DNA of 57,169 bases from an uncultured bacterium (GTDB lineage Bacteria > Verrucomicrobiota > Kiritimatiellia > CAIKKV01 > CAITUY01): NCBI GenBank assembly GCA_903958395.1, contig CAJBSZ010000429.1, positions 1 to 57,169 of the forward strand, read 5' to 3'. The position numbers and the translations under genes were made by a program. The stretch's first letter is position 1, and each line of letters opens with the position of its first letter. The notes beneath the pieces were generated by a model. It had not been told where the DNA came from. It saw only the letters and a list, made by a program, of their open reading frames with translations, and searched no databases. Positions 44,344 to 52,497 of the stretch are shown here, in pieces.

Positions 44344-44642
44344 ACGATCTCCAGTGCGGCGGTGACGGCCTGTTGTTGGGTCGCTGGACCCAGGGGGAGG
44401 CGGGTTTCAAGTTCGGCGGCGTATTGGGCGAGCCGTGCCTGCTTGTCCTGTTGGGACGCCCGCACGCTGTCCTCCACGATTCGTTCCGTCTCGGCCCGGG
44501 TATCGTGTCGGATCCGGGTGGAGAGTTCCCGGGCGTCATCCCGGGCGGTGGAGAGGATGTGATCCGCCTCTGCCCTGGCGGCCTCCACGATCCGTCTGGC
44601 CCCGGTTTCGGCCTCCACGACCCTGGCAATAACCTCATGCAT
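44328..44642 (-). CDS. atpH: V/A-type ATP synthase subunit H (peripheral stalk)
   Basis: 104 residues from the ATG at 44642, which has a perfect AGGAGGT upstream; a frame extending to 44732 adds a spurious hydrophobic leader and would cross the promoter. Almost entirely one Ala/Glu/Arg coiled coil (ARVVEAETGARRIVEAARAEAD), pairing with E as a stator stalk. First gene of the operon. Confidence 0.87.
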   Translation of the reverse strand: MHEVIARVVEAETGARRIVEAARAEADHILSTARDDARELSTRIRHDTRAETERIVEDSVRASQQDKQARLAQYAAELETRLPLGPATQQQAVTAALEIVCNPE

Positions 44643-44664
44643 AGCAACACCTCCTGACAGAGCC

Positions 44665-44693
44665 ACTATAAGACTTCCGGAAAGGGTCGGCAA
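44665..44693 (-). promoter_or_regulatory. sigma-70 promoter of the V/A-ATPase operon
   Basis: Reading leftward: TTGCCG at 44693-44688, exactly 17 bases, then TATAGT at 44670-44665. Predicted start near 44658, about 16 bases before the subunit H ATG, with the AGGAGGT site between. Back-to-back with the tRNA-Leu promoter. Confidence 0.65.
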
Positions 44694-44713
44694 GAAAATC
44701 AGAAGTAATGTGC

Positions 44714-44742
44714 TTGCCATCTGAAACTGCACCCGCTAGATT
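44714..44742 (+). promoter_or_regulatory. sigma-70 promoter of tRNA-Leu
   Basis: TTGCCA at 44714-44719, a 17-base spacer and TAGATT at 44737-44742. Predicted start about 44749, seven bases before the tRNA. The -35 is a 5/6 match; the -10 is 4/6. Confidence 0.6.
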
Positions 44743-44755
44743 TCCACAGTTTTTT

Positions 44756-44838
44756 GCTCGGGTGGTGAAATGGCAGACACACCAGTTTGAGGGGCTGGTG
44801 ACCGCAAGGTCGTGGGGGTTCAAGTCCCCCCCCGAGCA
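44756..44838 (+). tRNA. tRNA-Leu (GAG)
   Basis: 83 bases, class II. Acceptor GCTCGGG pairs with CCCGAGC (44831-44837), anticodon loop TTGAGGG with GAG at the centre, a long variable arm around ACCGCAAGGT, and T arm GGGGG-TTCAAGT-CCCCC. No CCA is encoded (the sequence continues ATA). Reads the CUC/CUU leucine codons. It is followed closely by rdgB. Confidence 0.93.
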
Positions 44839-44856
44839 TATCCCTTTAAAATTTCC

Positions 44857-45468
44857 ATGAACCTCCTCATCGCCACCGGTAATCGTCATAAATTCAGGGA
44901 GATTTCAGCCATCCTGAAATCGACCCGCCTGGTTATGATCAGTTTGAAGGAGTGGGGCGACGTGCCCGAGGTTGTGGAGGATGGCGCTACTTTTGAGGCC
45001 AATGCCATCAAGAAGGCTGTCACGCTGGCCCGGTTCAGCGGGCTCTGGACACTGGCGGATGATTCGGGGCTTGAAGTGGATGCCCTGGGTGGTGAGCCGG
45101 GAGTCTGGTCCGCGCGATATGCGGGAGAGCCCTCGAATGATGCGGCCAACAATGACAAGCTTCTCCGGAAGATGATGGGTGTGGTTGATCGCAGAGCCCG
45201 GTTCCGATGTGTGATCGCGGTGTCGGATCCGAACGGGGTTGCCCGAACGGTGTCGGGCACGTGTGAAGGCACCTTGCGGAATCAGCTTCGGGGCGAAGGA
45301 GGCTTCGGGTATGATCCCCTTTTTGTGCCCTGCGGGCATGATTTGACCTTTGCTGAAATTCCCGCTGACATCAAGAATGGCCTATCTCATCGTGCCGTGG
45401 CCCTTGCGCGGGCGGTTCAGGAGTGGGGGGGCCTCCTCGCGAGCGGGCCGGGACGTTGGCCTGAGTGA
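44857..45468 (+). CDS. rdgB: non-canonical purine NTP pyrophosphatase (RdgB/HAM1)
   Basis: 203 residues from the ATG at 44857; an in-frame extension to 44812 runs into the tRNA and is rejected. Removes dITP, XTP and ITP from the nucleotide pool to avoid mutagenesis. Motifs: IATGNRHKFREI, LADDSGLEVDALGG, PGVWSARYAG, GEGGFGYDPLFVP and the terminal LSHRAVALARA, all diagnostic. Separated by 18 bases from tRNA-Leu. Confidence 0.96.
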   Translation: MNLLIATGNRHKFREISAILKSTRLVMISLKEWGDVPEVVEDGATFEANAIKKAVTLARFSGLWTLADDSGLEVDALGGEPGVWSARYAGEPSNDAANNDKLLRKMMGVVDRRARFRCVIAVSDPNGVARTVSGTCEGTLRNQLRGEGGFGYDPLFVPCGHDLTFAEIPADIKNGLSHRAVALARAVQEWGGLLASGPGRWPE

Positions 45469-45548
45469 CTTTTTTTGATTTTATCGTTGTTGATATTTGA
45501 CTTCATTTCCTTTAACATCCCGCCGCAATTCGGTTGATGGCGATGTAA

Positions 45549-45554
45549 TATAAT
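45549..45554 (+). promoter_or_regulatory. -10-like hexamer before the DRE-TIM synthase
   Basis: A perfect TATAAT sits 27 bases before the ATG at 45582, but no good -35 is found at 16-18 bases, so promoter assignment is tentative. GGTGGGGGT gives the ribosome site. Confidence 0.35.
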
Positions 45555-45581
45555 ATCCGTAACAATGGATGAGGTGGGGGT

Positions 45582-46973
45582 ATGTTCCAGTTGAAATATA
45601 ATCCGGGGTACAACACATTTGATTCGGACTCCTATACGGTTCACCTGGAGAATCCGAAGGAGCCTGAGTTGTTTCGTCACACCTTCCCTTATGATGAGGT
45701 TCCCCGGCTTGGGTTTAACCACCGGCTGGTGCCGATGCGGATGCCGAAGGATATCTGGGTGACGGATACCACATTCCGGGATGGTCAGCAGGCGATGCCG
45801 CCTTATACCGTCAAGCAGGTTCTGGATATCTACAAATTGATGCACCGGCTTGGAGGTCCCAAGGGATTGATCCGTCAGTGCGAGTTTTTTCTTTATACCA
45901 AGAAAGACCGGCAGGCGGTCGAGGAGATCCAATCGCTGGGTTACAAGTATCCGGAAGTAACAGGGTGGGTCCGGGCGCGGAAAAAAGATCTTGAGCTGGC
46001 CAAGAAGATGGGACTCAAGGAAACCGGCATCCTGACCTCGTGTTCGGATTACCACATTTATCTCAAGCTGAAGATGACCCGCCGACAGGCGCTGCGTGAG
46101 TATCTGAAGATCGTGCATGAAGCCATCGATGTCGGCATTATTCCGCGCTGTCATTTTGAGGATGTGACCCGTGCCGACTATTATGGGTTTGTGGTGCCGT
46201 TTGCCCATGAACTGATGAAAATTTCAGAGGAAACCAAGAAGGTCATCAAGATCCGGATTTGTGACACCATGGGGCTTGGCGTGCCGTATCCCGGTGTGGC
46301 GATGCCTCGTTCGGTGGCGGGTCTGATCTATGGTCTCCAATATTATGCCGGATTCCCGAGCGAATGGCTGGAATGGCACGGGCACAATGATCTGTATATG
46401 GTTACCGCCAATGCGGTTGCCGCCTGGCTGTATGGCTGTTCCGCCGCGAATGGAACCTTGCTGGGGATTGGGGAACGTACCGGGAACCCCCCTGTGGAAG
46501 GGTTGGTGATGAATTACCTGCAATTGCGCGGAAACGACTGCAATGTGGATACCACCATCATTACCGAGATTGCCGAGTATTTTGAGCATGAGCTCAAGGT
46601 GCAGATTCCCGTAAATCAGCCGTTGATAGGAAAGAGTTTCAATGTGACGCGTGCCGGAATCCATGCGGACGGATTGCTGAAGAATGAGGAGATCTACAAC
46701 GTCTTCAATACCGAAAAGTTGTTGAACCGGCCGGTGGAGCTGGCGGTTACCGACAAGAGCGGGCAGGCCGGGATTGCCCTGTGGATCAAGAAGTACTTCA
46801 AGAAGGCCAAGGAGCCGGTCAGTAAAAATGATCCCGGTGTCCTGAAAATTCTTGAGTGGATGATGACCCAGTATGATGCCGGGCGAACCACGGCGATTGC
46901 CGATGAGGAGTTGCTGGAGCAGACCAAGCTCCATCTTGCGGGCTGGCTGAAAGACAACGGATATGAGCTTTGA
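45582..46973 (+). CDS. DRE-TIM acyltransferase, (Re)-citrate synthase-like
   Basis: 463 residues. An HMGL-like/2-isopropylmalate synthase superfamily enzyme: metal site TDTTFRDGQQ, then the characteristic IRQCEFFLYTKKDRQAVEE, CHFEDVTRADYYGF, EWHGHNDLY, SAANGTLLGIGERTGNPPVEGL and NVTRAGIHADGLLKNEEIYN. By recall these phrases match the clade of anaerobes that includes (Re)-citrate synthase of Clostridium kluyveri more closely than LeuA, citramalate synthase or homocitrate synthase, and the C-terminal regulatory domain of LeuA is absent. There is an N-terminal extension of about 55 residues before the TIM barrel. Condenses acetyl-CoA with an oxo acid; oxaloacetate is the best guess, others cannot be excluded. 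Overlaps def by 11 bases. Confidence 0.85.
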   Translation: MFQLKYNPGYNTFDSDSYTVHLENPKEPELFRHTFPYDEVPRLGFNHRLVPMRMPKDIWVTDTTFRDGQQAMPPYTVKQVLDIYKLMHRLGGPKGLIRQCEFFLYTKKDRQAVEEIQSLGYKYPEVTGWVRARKKDLELAKKMGLKETGILTSCSDYHIYLKLKMTRRQALREYLKIVHEAIDVGIIPRCHFEDVTRADYYGFVVPFAHELMKISEETKKVIKIRICDTMGLGVPYPGVAMPRSVAGLIYGLQYYAGFPSEWLEWHGHNDLYMVTANAVAAWLYGCSAANGTLLGIGERTGNPPVEGLVMNYLQLRGNDCNVDTTIITEIAEYFEHELKVQIPVNQPLIGKSFNVTRAGIHADGLLKNEEIYNVFNTEKLLNRPVELAVTDKSGQAGIALWIKKYFKKAKEPVSKNDPGVLKILEWMMTQYDAGRTTAIADEELLEQTKLHLAGWLKDNGYEL

Positions 46974-47559
46974 GATCGTCACTTTTGGCGATCCCATCCT
47001 GCGTGCAAGGGCGAAGCCGGTTGTCCGGGTAACCCCCGAATATAAACACTTGGTGGATGGCATGATGGAGGCGATGCATGCCGCCGAGGGAATCGGGTTG
47101 GCTGCCCAGCAGGTGGCGCGAACGGTGTCGGTGTGTGTCATTGATATCCCCGCCGAACTTGATGTTGAGGAGGAAGGCGGCCTTCCGCTGAATCCCGGCA
47201 TTCCGATGCCTCTGGTGATGTTCAATCCAAAAATCCTATCGAAGGGTGGGGCGATGACGCGCCGCGACGAGGGATGCCTCAGCTTTCCCGGCATTCACAG
47301 TGCCGTGCAACGGGCGGTTGAGGTTGAGGTGGCTTTTGTGGACTGGAAAGGCGAGCTCAAGACCCTTCGTTGCCGCGGATTACTGGCCCGTGCGGTTCAG
47401 CATGAGTTGGATCATCTGGATGGGGTTTTGCTGGTGGACCGGATGTCGCCGGTGAAGAAAATCAGCATGGCGGGAAAGCTCAAACGACTGCGGGAGGAGA
47501 CGGAGGAACGGATTCAGGAGAAGAAGACGGTGCCGGCTCAGCGGGTGCAGCAACTGTAG
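46963..47559 (+). CDS. def: peptide deformylase
   Basis: 198 residues. Removes the formyl group from N-terminal fMet. Three metal-site motifs are intact: GIGLAAQQ, EGCLSFPG and HELDHLDG (motif order correct). An unusual loop (LDVEEEGGLPLNPGIPMP) follows the first motif. Translationally coupled to the synthase upstream (11-base overlap). Its 3' end overlaps the convergent parA gene by 80 bases. Confidence 0.95.
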   Translation: MSFEIVTFGDPILRARAKPVVRVTPEYKHLVDGMMEAMHAAEGIGLAAQQVARTVSVCVIDIPAELDVEEEGGLPLNPGIPMPLVMFNPKILSKGGAMTRRDEGCLSFPGIHSAVQRAVEVEVAFVDWKGELKTLRCRGLLARAVQHELDHLDGVLLVDRMSPVKKISMAGKLKRLREETEERIQEKKTVPAQRVQQL

Positions 47560-48346
47560 CCTGGAGCCCTTCGGATTTTCGCCGTTTGATGAATTCCTTT
47601 GCCAGAAGACGGTAGGCTTCGGCCCCTGTCGATTTGTCATCGTAGAGGATGACGGGCAACCCATGGCTGGGGGCCTCGCTGATCCTGATATTCCGGGGAA
47701 TCACCGTGCGGTAAACCTTGTCTCCAAAATGGGTCATGACTTCATTCATGACCTGTTGCGCAAGATTGGTCCGTCCGTCAAACATCGTCAGGACGATTCC
47801 CTCGAGTTGAAGACCGGGGTTGGCGCCTGAGTCCCGGATTTGGCTGATTAGCCGTGTAATCACGCTCAGCCCTTCGAGCGCATAGTATTCGCACTGGAGC
47901 GGGATCAGCACAGAATCCACGGCCGTCAAGGCATTCATGGTGAGGATGCCAAGGGACGGGGGACAATCCACCAGGATGATGTCATAGCGTTCATCGTGGA
48001 TGAGGGGTTCCAGCGCCTCCTTGAACCGGTGCAGGTAACGTTCCATCCGGGCGATATCAATTTCGGCACCCGCCAGGTCAACTTCAGAGGGAATCATGGA
48101 GAGGCCGGGCATCCGGGTATCCTGGATTTTTCCGGCGATGGACTGGTGCCCCAGCAGAACTTCATAAATGCTGCAGCCGGGCTGAGGTTGAAGCCCGAGT
48201 CCGCTGGTGGAATTGGCCTGGGGATCGAGGTCAATCAGCAAGACCCGGTGCTTGCGTTCAGCCAGGCAGGCGGCCAGGTTGATGGCGGTGGTGGTTTTTC
48301 CGACCCCGCCCTTCTGGTTCGCGAGTGCTATGACATGAGCGGGCAT
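47480..48346 (-). CDS. parA: ParA/Soj-family chromosome-partitioning ATPase
   Basis: 288 residues. Deviant Walker A KGGVGKTTTAINLA (12-19), A' DLDPQANSTSGL and Walker B DIILVDCPPSLG. No N-terminal HTH, so Soj-like chromosomal type. The Ala/Pro/Ser-rich C-terminal tail (about residues 265-288) is encoded by the region antisense to def. No parB follows; it is usually adjacent, so the partner must be elsewhere. Last gene of the unknown-leuC-leuD-parA transcript, two bases after leuD. Confidence 0.93.
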   Translation of the reverse strand: MPAHVIALANQKGGVGKTTTAINLAACLAERKHRVLLIDLDPQANSTSGLGLQPQPGCSIYEVLLGHQSIAGKIQDTRMPGLSMIPSEVDLAGAEIDIARMERYLHRFKEALEPLIHDERYDIILVDCPPSLGILTMNALTAVDSVLIPLQCEYYALEGLSVITRLISQIRDSGANPGLQLEGIVLTMFDGRTNLAQQVMNEVMTHFGDKVYRTVIPRNIRISEAPSHGLPVILYDDKSTGAEAYRLLAKEFIKRRKSEGLQATVAAPAEPAPSSSPESVPPSPPAVV

Positions 48347-48348
48347 GA

Positions 48349-48885
48349 TTACTTGATGATGCCGGATTTCCGGGCGTAGGCGAAAATACCGCCTGCCTCG
48401 ACAACCGGTGCCACGGCACCCAGTTCCTTGATGGAATAGGTCTTTCCGGTGGTGCAGTTCGTCAGGTGTGCGCCCCCGACATCGATCTCCGCCCTGTCAC
48501 CGGTTTTGAACACTTCGCAGAGCCGGATGGGGGTTTCAAAGGGATAGAGTTCGCCGGTGGATACGCAATTGCGGAAAAAAATCCGTGCGTAGGATTCGGC
48601 CACGACCGCCTTGACGCCTGCAGCGCCCAGGCAGACGGGCGCATGTTCCCGCGATGATCCGCAACCGAAATTCCGTCCCGCAATGAGAATCGGGTAGTCG
48701 GCCGTTGACGCGCCCGGCTTCACGAATGGGGGATACCCGTCCGGGAGTCCACAGAGCGCGTAGGAGCCCAACTTGGCGTATTCCTCCGGGATGGTAGGAA
48801 CCAGGTTGAGATATTGGGCGGGAATGATCTGATCGGTATCAATATCGTCCCTGACCACGTAAACAGTGCCTTGAATTGTTTTCAT
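48349..48885 (-). CDS. leuD: 3-isopropylmalate dehydratase / aconitase-family small subunit
   Basis: 178 residues from the ATG at 48885 (GGAG upstream); an earlier in-frame ATG at 48912 overlaps leuC. Swivelling domain carrying the substrate-specificity loop: DDIDTDQIIPAQYL, GRNFGCGSSREHAPV, and the ARIFFRNCVSTGELYP segment. The loop between strands has YLNLVPTIPEEYAKLG, of a type shared by LeuD and HacB, so leucine, lysine or 2-methyl-type substrates are all possible. Paired with the large subunit upstream. Confidence 0.92.
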   Translation of the reverse strand: MKTIQGTVYVVRDDIDTDQIIPAQYLNLVPTIPEEYAKLGSYALCGLPDGYPPFVKPGASTADYPILIAGRNFGCGSSREHAPVCLGAAGVKAVVAESYARIFFRNCVSTGELYPFETPIRLCEVFKTGDRAEIDVGGAHLTNCTTGKTYSIKELGAVAPVVEAGGIFAYARKSGIIK

Positions 48886-48898
48886 CGTTCTCCGGGTG

Positions 48899-50197
48899 TT
48901 ACATGAATTCACGGGGGTCGGTAATACGGCCCCGGATTGCCGAGGCGGCCGCCGTCAAGGGCGATGCCAGATAGATGCGGGACTGTTTTGAGCCCATCCG
49001 GCCCGGGAAATTCCGGTTGGTGGTGCTGATCACCGTCTCGGTTCCGGAGGTGCGCCCGAAGGTATCTTCGGGGCCGCCGAGACAGGCGGCGCACGAGGGA
49101 GGCGCGATATCTTCGCAGCCCGCCTCGGCAAAGATTTCGATGAGCGATTTTCCATCAATCTCCGACTTGATGATGTCCTCGGCGACTTCCACGGTGGCTG
49201 GCACCAGGAAAGTCGGGATGGCGACCTTGTGACCCTTAAGGATGCGTGCGGCGGCCAGGAAATCCGTGATTTTGCCGCCTGTGCAGGATCCAATATAGGA
49301 TCGGTCCAGTTTGACATCATTCCGTTCCCGTGCCAGGGCATAGTTGCTGGGCACATGCGGTTCGGCCACGCAGGGCTCCAGGGTGGAGGCATCATAGGTG
49401 CGTTCGCTGTCAACCGGGGCATCGGCATCCCCATAAACCGCCTCGAAAGGCTTGTTGGTGTGGGCTTTGACATACTCGAATGTTTTTTCATCAGGCTCGA
49501 TGATGCCGTTTTTTGCACCCGCCTCGATGGCCATGTTGCAGATCGTCATCCGCTCCTCGATGGAGAGCTGGCGGATTGCGGTGCCGTTAAATTCCATGGC
49601 GCAATAACTGGCGCCATCGAACCCGATGTCCCCGATGATCTTCAGGATGATGTCCTTACCCATGAGGTAGGGAGGAACCGTTCCGTTCACGGTGAACCGC
49701 ATGGTTTTCGGGACCTTGATCAGAAGCTTGCCGGCGCCCATGATGAAGCCAGCATCGGTATTGCCGATACCGGTGGCGAAGGCGCCCAGCGCCCCGTGGG
49801 TGCAGGTGTGTGAATCGGTTCCGAAAATCACCTCGCCGGGCCGGACATGGCCGGTTTGGGGCAGGGCGACATGGCAGACTCCCTTGTAGGTTGGGGTGCC
49901 CGGATCGTAGAAGTAGGCCAGTTTTTGATACTGGGCGAAATCCCTGAGCGTATCCACATTGCGATGGGCCTTTTCATCCGCCGTGAAGATGTAATGATCA
50001 GGGATAATGACGACTTTGGAGGGATCCCAGACTTTCGCCATGTTCCCGAATTCCCGCTGAAACACACCGATCGTGCCCGGGCCGCAGACATCGTGGGTGA
50101 GCAGGATATCCACCTCGACCCAGACATTGTCGCCCGGGCCCACGACACGCTTGCCTGCGGCGCGTGCCAGAATTTTTTCAGTCAGAGTCATTGCCAT
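48899..50197 (-). CDS. leuC: 3-isopropylmalate dehydratase / homoaconitase-family large subunit
   Basis: 432 residues from the ATG at 50197, seven bases after AAGGA; the ATG at 50203 is too close to that site. [4Fe-4S] hydro-lyase: GTDSHTCTHGALG and the cluster cysteines in GSCTGGK and PSCAACLGGPEDT, plus RNFPGRMG near the end. The length and start (MTLTEKILARAAGK) are those of the short, archaeal-type LeuC/HacA rather than the ~465-residue proteobacterial LeuC. With LeuD it isomerises isopropylmalate, homocitrate or citrate-like acids; the substrate is not fixed by sequence. Confidence 0.92.
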   Translation of the reverse strand: MAMTLTEKILARAAGKRVVGPGDNVWVEVDILLTHDVCGPGTIGVFQREFGNMAKVWDPSKVVIIPDHYIFTADEKAHRNVDTLRDFAQYQKLAYFYDPGTPTYKGVCHVALPQTGHVRPGEVIFGTDSHTCTHGALGAFATGIGNTDAGFIMGAGKLLIKVPKTMRFTVNGTVPPYLMGKDIILKIIGDIGFDGASYCAMEFNGTAIRQLSIEERMTICNMAIEAGAKNGIIEPDEKTFEYVKAHTNKPFEAVYGDADAPVDSERTYDASTLEPCVAEPHVPSNYALARERNDVKLDRSYIGSCTGGKITDFLAAARILKGHKVAIPTFLVPATVEVAEDIIKSEIDGKSLIEIFAEAGCEDIAPPSCAACLGGPEDTFGRTSGTETVISTTNRNFPGRMGSKQSRIYLASPLTAAASAIRGRITDPREFM

Positions 50198-50199
50198 GG

Positions 50200-50907
50200 T
50201 CATGTCCTTTTTGACGATCGCTTTTGCCCGGATTGCACCAGCGCAAAGAACCGGTCTTCATAGTCCGAAAAAACACCCGCCTTTTGCAACTTTTTCCCCA
50301 AATCGTTGATTCGCTCCGGGTGGCGTCCGGCCAACTGGAAGTCCGTTTCGATTTCCTGCCGGATTCCGGCATTTGGAGTAAACATGCGGTGTCGCTCCAT
50401 TTCGTGGACGTTGCTGAGGTAGGAGTTGTTGGTCACTTCCACCATCATTTTCAGGAGCGAGACTTCCCAGGGTGAATCCACGCCGACCACGACGGCGGCG
50501 AGAGGGTCTTCCTTGCTACGCACCGCCTTGCTGACACGTTCCACGACTGCGTCAAGGGTGTCCGTGACCGTTTCATCGCGGATTTCCTGTTTTCGGATGA
50601 CAAAGCCGTATTGCAGGATGCGCAGATCCCGTGAATGTTCCCGGAGCCAGTCGACATAGTGTTGCGCCTCCTCGCCGAACCCCTCGAGGAGTTTTTCATC
50701 GATGGAGGTCGGGGTGATGATGGTGGGGCGGTGAGCCTGGATGCGGCCCTCCCGAATCCGGATTTTATCCGCGGAATCCATCAGTTCACTTATCAGATGG
50801 TAATGGATAATGGTGGCGCCAAAGGTTTCAAGGCGTTGGGTGGGTGCCAGCGCAACGCGGGTGTTGTTGATGGCATACCAAAAATCAAATGGACTGGGTG
50901 CATTCAT
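50200..50907 (-). CDS. conserved protein of unknown function in the leuCD-parA operon
   Basis: 235 residues, soluble, no signal peptide or membrane helix. Notable conserved-looking blocks are FWYAINNTRVALAPTQRLETFG, YHLISELMDSADKIRIREG, GFGEEAQHYVDWLREH and VVVGVDSPWEVSLLKMMVEV. I recall similar proteins only in PVC genomes and cannot name a domain. It starts the minus-strand operon and ends next to the leuC start. Translation and codon use look like its neighbours, so it is a genuine gene. Confidence 0.82.
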   Translation of the reverse strand: MNAPSPFDFWYAINNTRVALAPTQRLETFGATIIHYHLISELMDSADKIRIREGRIQAHRPTIITPTSIDEKLLEGFGEEAQHYVDWLREHSRDLRILQYGFVIRKQEIRDETVTDTLDAVVERVSKAVRSKEDPLAAVVVGVDSPWEVSLLKMMVEVTNNSYLSNVHEMERHRMFTPNAGIRQEIETDFQLAGRHPERINDLGKKLQKAGVFSDYEDRFFALVQSGQKRSSKRT

Positions 50908-50972
50908 GAAGCGGCGGATGATATCAATTTTGGAGGGGTAGACAACTCTGAATAATTACACATTATCAGGCT

Positions 50973-51001
50973 TTGACATCAACTTCAGCGGAGAGTATTA
51001 T
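50973..51001 (+). promoter_or_regulatory. near-consensus sigma-70 promoter of the ispD operon
   Basis: A perfect TTGACA at 50973-50978, a 17-base spacer and TATTAT at 50996-51001. Expected start near 51008, 21 bases before the ispD ATG. The best promoter in the window. Confidence 0.82.
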
Positions 51002-51028
51002 GCGGTATTCCTGAAAGGCTGGTAACTT

Positions 51029-51706
51029 ATGATTTTCGGCATCATTGTCGCAGCGGGTAAGAGCGAACGGATGGGGGCTGATGTTGACAAGGCGTTCCTG
51101 TCGCTGGGGACGCGGCCGGTTCTGGCGTATTCACTGCTCGCCTTTGAGCAGTGCCCGATGATTGACGGGGTTATTCTGGTGGTGCGCAAGGATCGTGTGG
51201 ACTCGGCCCGGGGGCTGGTTCAGATGTTCGGGTGTTCCAAGGTCCGGGCGGTTGTCGCCGGGGGGGCCACACGTCAGAGTTCCGTGATGAATGGCCTTGA
51301 AAAGCTGGGGGATGACGTCAAGATTGTGGCGGTTCATGACGGGGCGAGGCCCTGTGTGACGCCCACGCTCATTGAGGAAACGATCAAATTCGCCAAACGG
51401 CATGGTTCCGGGGTGGCGGCGGTCAAGGTCACCGATACCATCAAGGAAGTGGATCGCGGAACATTGGTCAGCCGGACCGTGGATCGAAGCAAGTTGTGGG
51501 CAGTGCAGACTCCCCAGACGTTTCGTGTCGATTGGTTGAAAAAAGCACTTGCGCAGGCTGGGAAGAAAAGAATGCTTGTAACGGATGAAGCGGCGGCGGT
51601 CGAGGCCAGCGGGGAAGCTGTTCATCTGGTGCCTGCCCCGGTGCTGAACATGAAAATTACAACACCGGCGGACCTGGCTCTTGCCGCGATGATTTTGAAG
51701 GCGTAG
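51029..51706 (+). CDS. ispD: 2-C-methyl-D-erythritol 4-phosphate cytidylyltransferase
   Basis: 225 residues. Third enzyme of the MEP pathway to isoprenoids, transferring CMP to methylerythritol phosphate. Motifs: IVAAGKSERMGADVDKAFLSL at the N-terminus, GGATRQSSVMNGLE, VHDGARPCVTPTLIEE, VKVTDTIKEV, and WAVQTPQTF, then the NMKITTPADLALA C-terminus. Followed seven bases later by the metallophosphoesterase. Ends in TAG. Confidence 0.96.
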   Translation: MIFGIIVAAGKSERMGADVDKAFLSLGTRPVLAYSLLAFEQCPMIDGVILVVRKDRVDSARGLVQMFGCSKVRAVVAGGATRQSSVMNGLEKLGDDVKIVAVHDGARPCVTPTLIEETIKFAKRHGSGVAAVKVTDTIKEVDRGTLVSRTVDRSKLWAVQTPQTFRVDWLKKALAQAGKKRMLVTDEAAAVEASGEAVHLVPAPVLNMKITTPADLALAAMILKA

Positions 51707-51713
51707 GGGTGGT

Positions 51714-52448
51714 ATGGCGAATGTCCGATATGCCGTAATGGGTGATATTCACGGGAATTGGGAGGCCTTGTCGGCGGTTCTCGAGGATGCCCAGGCCCAG
51801 GGTGTCACGAACTATACCTGTGTGGGGGACATGGTCGGGTACAATGCGAATCCCGGGGAATGTCTGCGCAAGATCCGGGAATTGAATGCGATCTGTGTCA
51901 GGGGAAATCACGACCATTATTGTTCCCATGACGAATGTATCCGTGATTTTCATCCCCTGGCGGCCAATGTCGTGGATTGGACCCGGAACCAGTTGACGGA
52001 TGAGGAACTGGCCTACCTGAAGCATCTCAAACTGGTTCGAGTGGTCAGCAGTTTCACGCTGGTTCACAGCACCCTGGATATGCCTGAAAAATGGGGCTAT
52101 GTGTTCGACGAACTGGAAGCCGAGTCCAATTTCAATTACCAGTCCACCACCGTGTGTTTCTATGGCCACACCCATCAGCCTGTGGTGTTTGAGAAATCGG
52201 GGTATGTCCGGCGGATCAACGGGGGCGGGAAAATCCCCATTACGCTGGGAAAGAAGTATTTCGTGAATGTGGGCAGTGTCGGGCAGCCCCGTGACGGCGA
52301 TAAACGGGCCTCGTATGGGATCTACGACACCACGGCTCGATTGATTGAGTTGCGTCGGGTGGATTACGATATTGAGGCTGCTCAGAAAAAGATTATTGAC
52401 GCAAAATTGCCCGAACGCCTGGCCGTCCGGTTGCAGTTGGGGGTTTGA
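51714..52448 (+). CDS. calcineurin-like metallophosphoesterase (YfcE/DNA-dNTP type)
   Basis: 244 residues. Two-metal phosphoesterase: GDIHGNWEAL, GDMVGYN, GNHDHY, and GHTHQPV. This is the single-domain family containing phosphodiesterase YfcE and diadenosine polyphosphate hydrolase-like enzymes; the substrate is not fixed. It lies between ispD and hydF and probably shares their transcript. Confidence 0.9.
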   Translation: MANVRYAVMGDIHGNWEALSAVLEDAQAQGVTNYTCVGDMVGYNANPGECLRKIRELNAICVRGNHDHYCSHDECIRDFHPLAANVVDWTRNQLTDEELAYLKHLKLVRVVSSFTLVHSTLDMPEKWGYVFDELEAESNFNYQSTTVCFYGHTHQPVVFEKSGYVRRINGGGKIPITLGKKYFVNVGSVGQPRDGDKRASYGIYDTTARLIELRRVDYDIEAAQKKIIDAKLPERLAVRLQLGV

Positions 52449-52497
52449 CGGCTTGTGTCTTTTCTTCCTCCCTTCCTTGAATCCCTGGAGATGATAA

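Noticed and set aside
44812-44857. Extended N-terminus of rdgB into the tRNA-Leu gene
   Set aside because: The MGVQVPPRA-type extension is a read-out of the tRNA T arm, a known artefact.
46224-47294. A 356-codon minus-strand frame across the DRE-TIM synthase and def
   Set aside because: It crosses two genes with clear homology on the other strand and has no family features.
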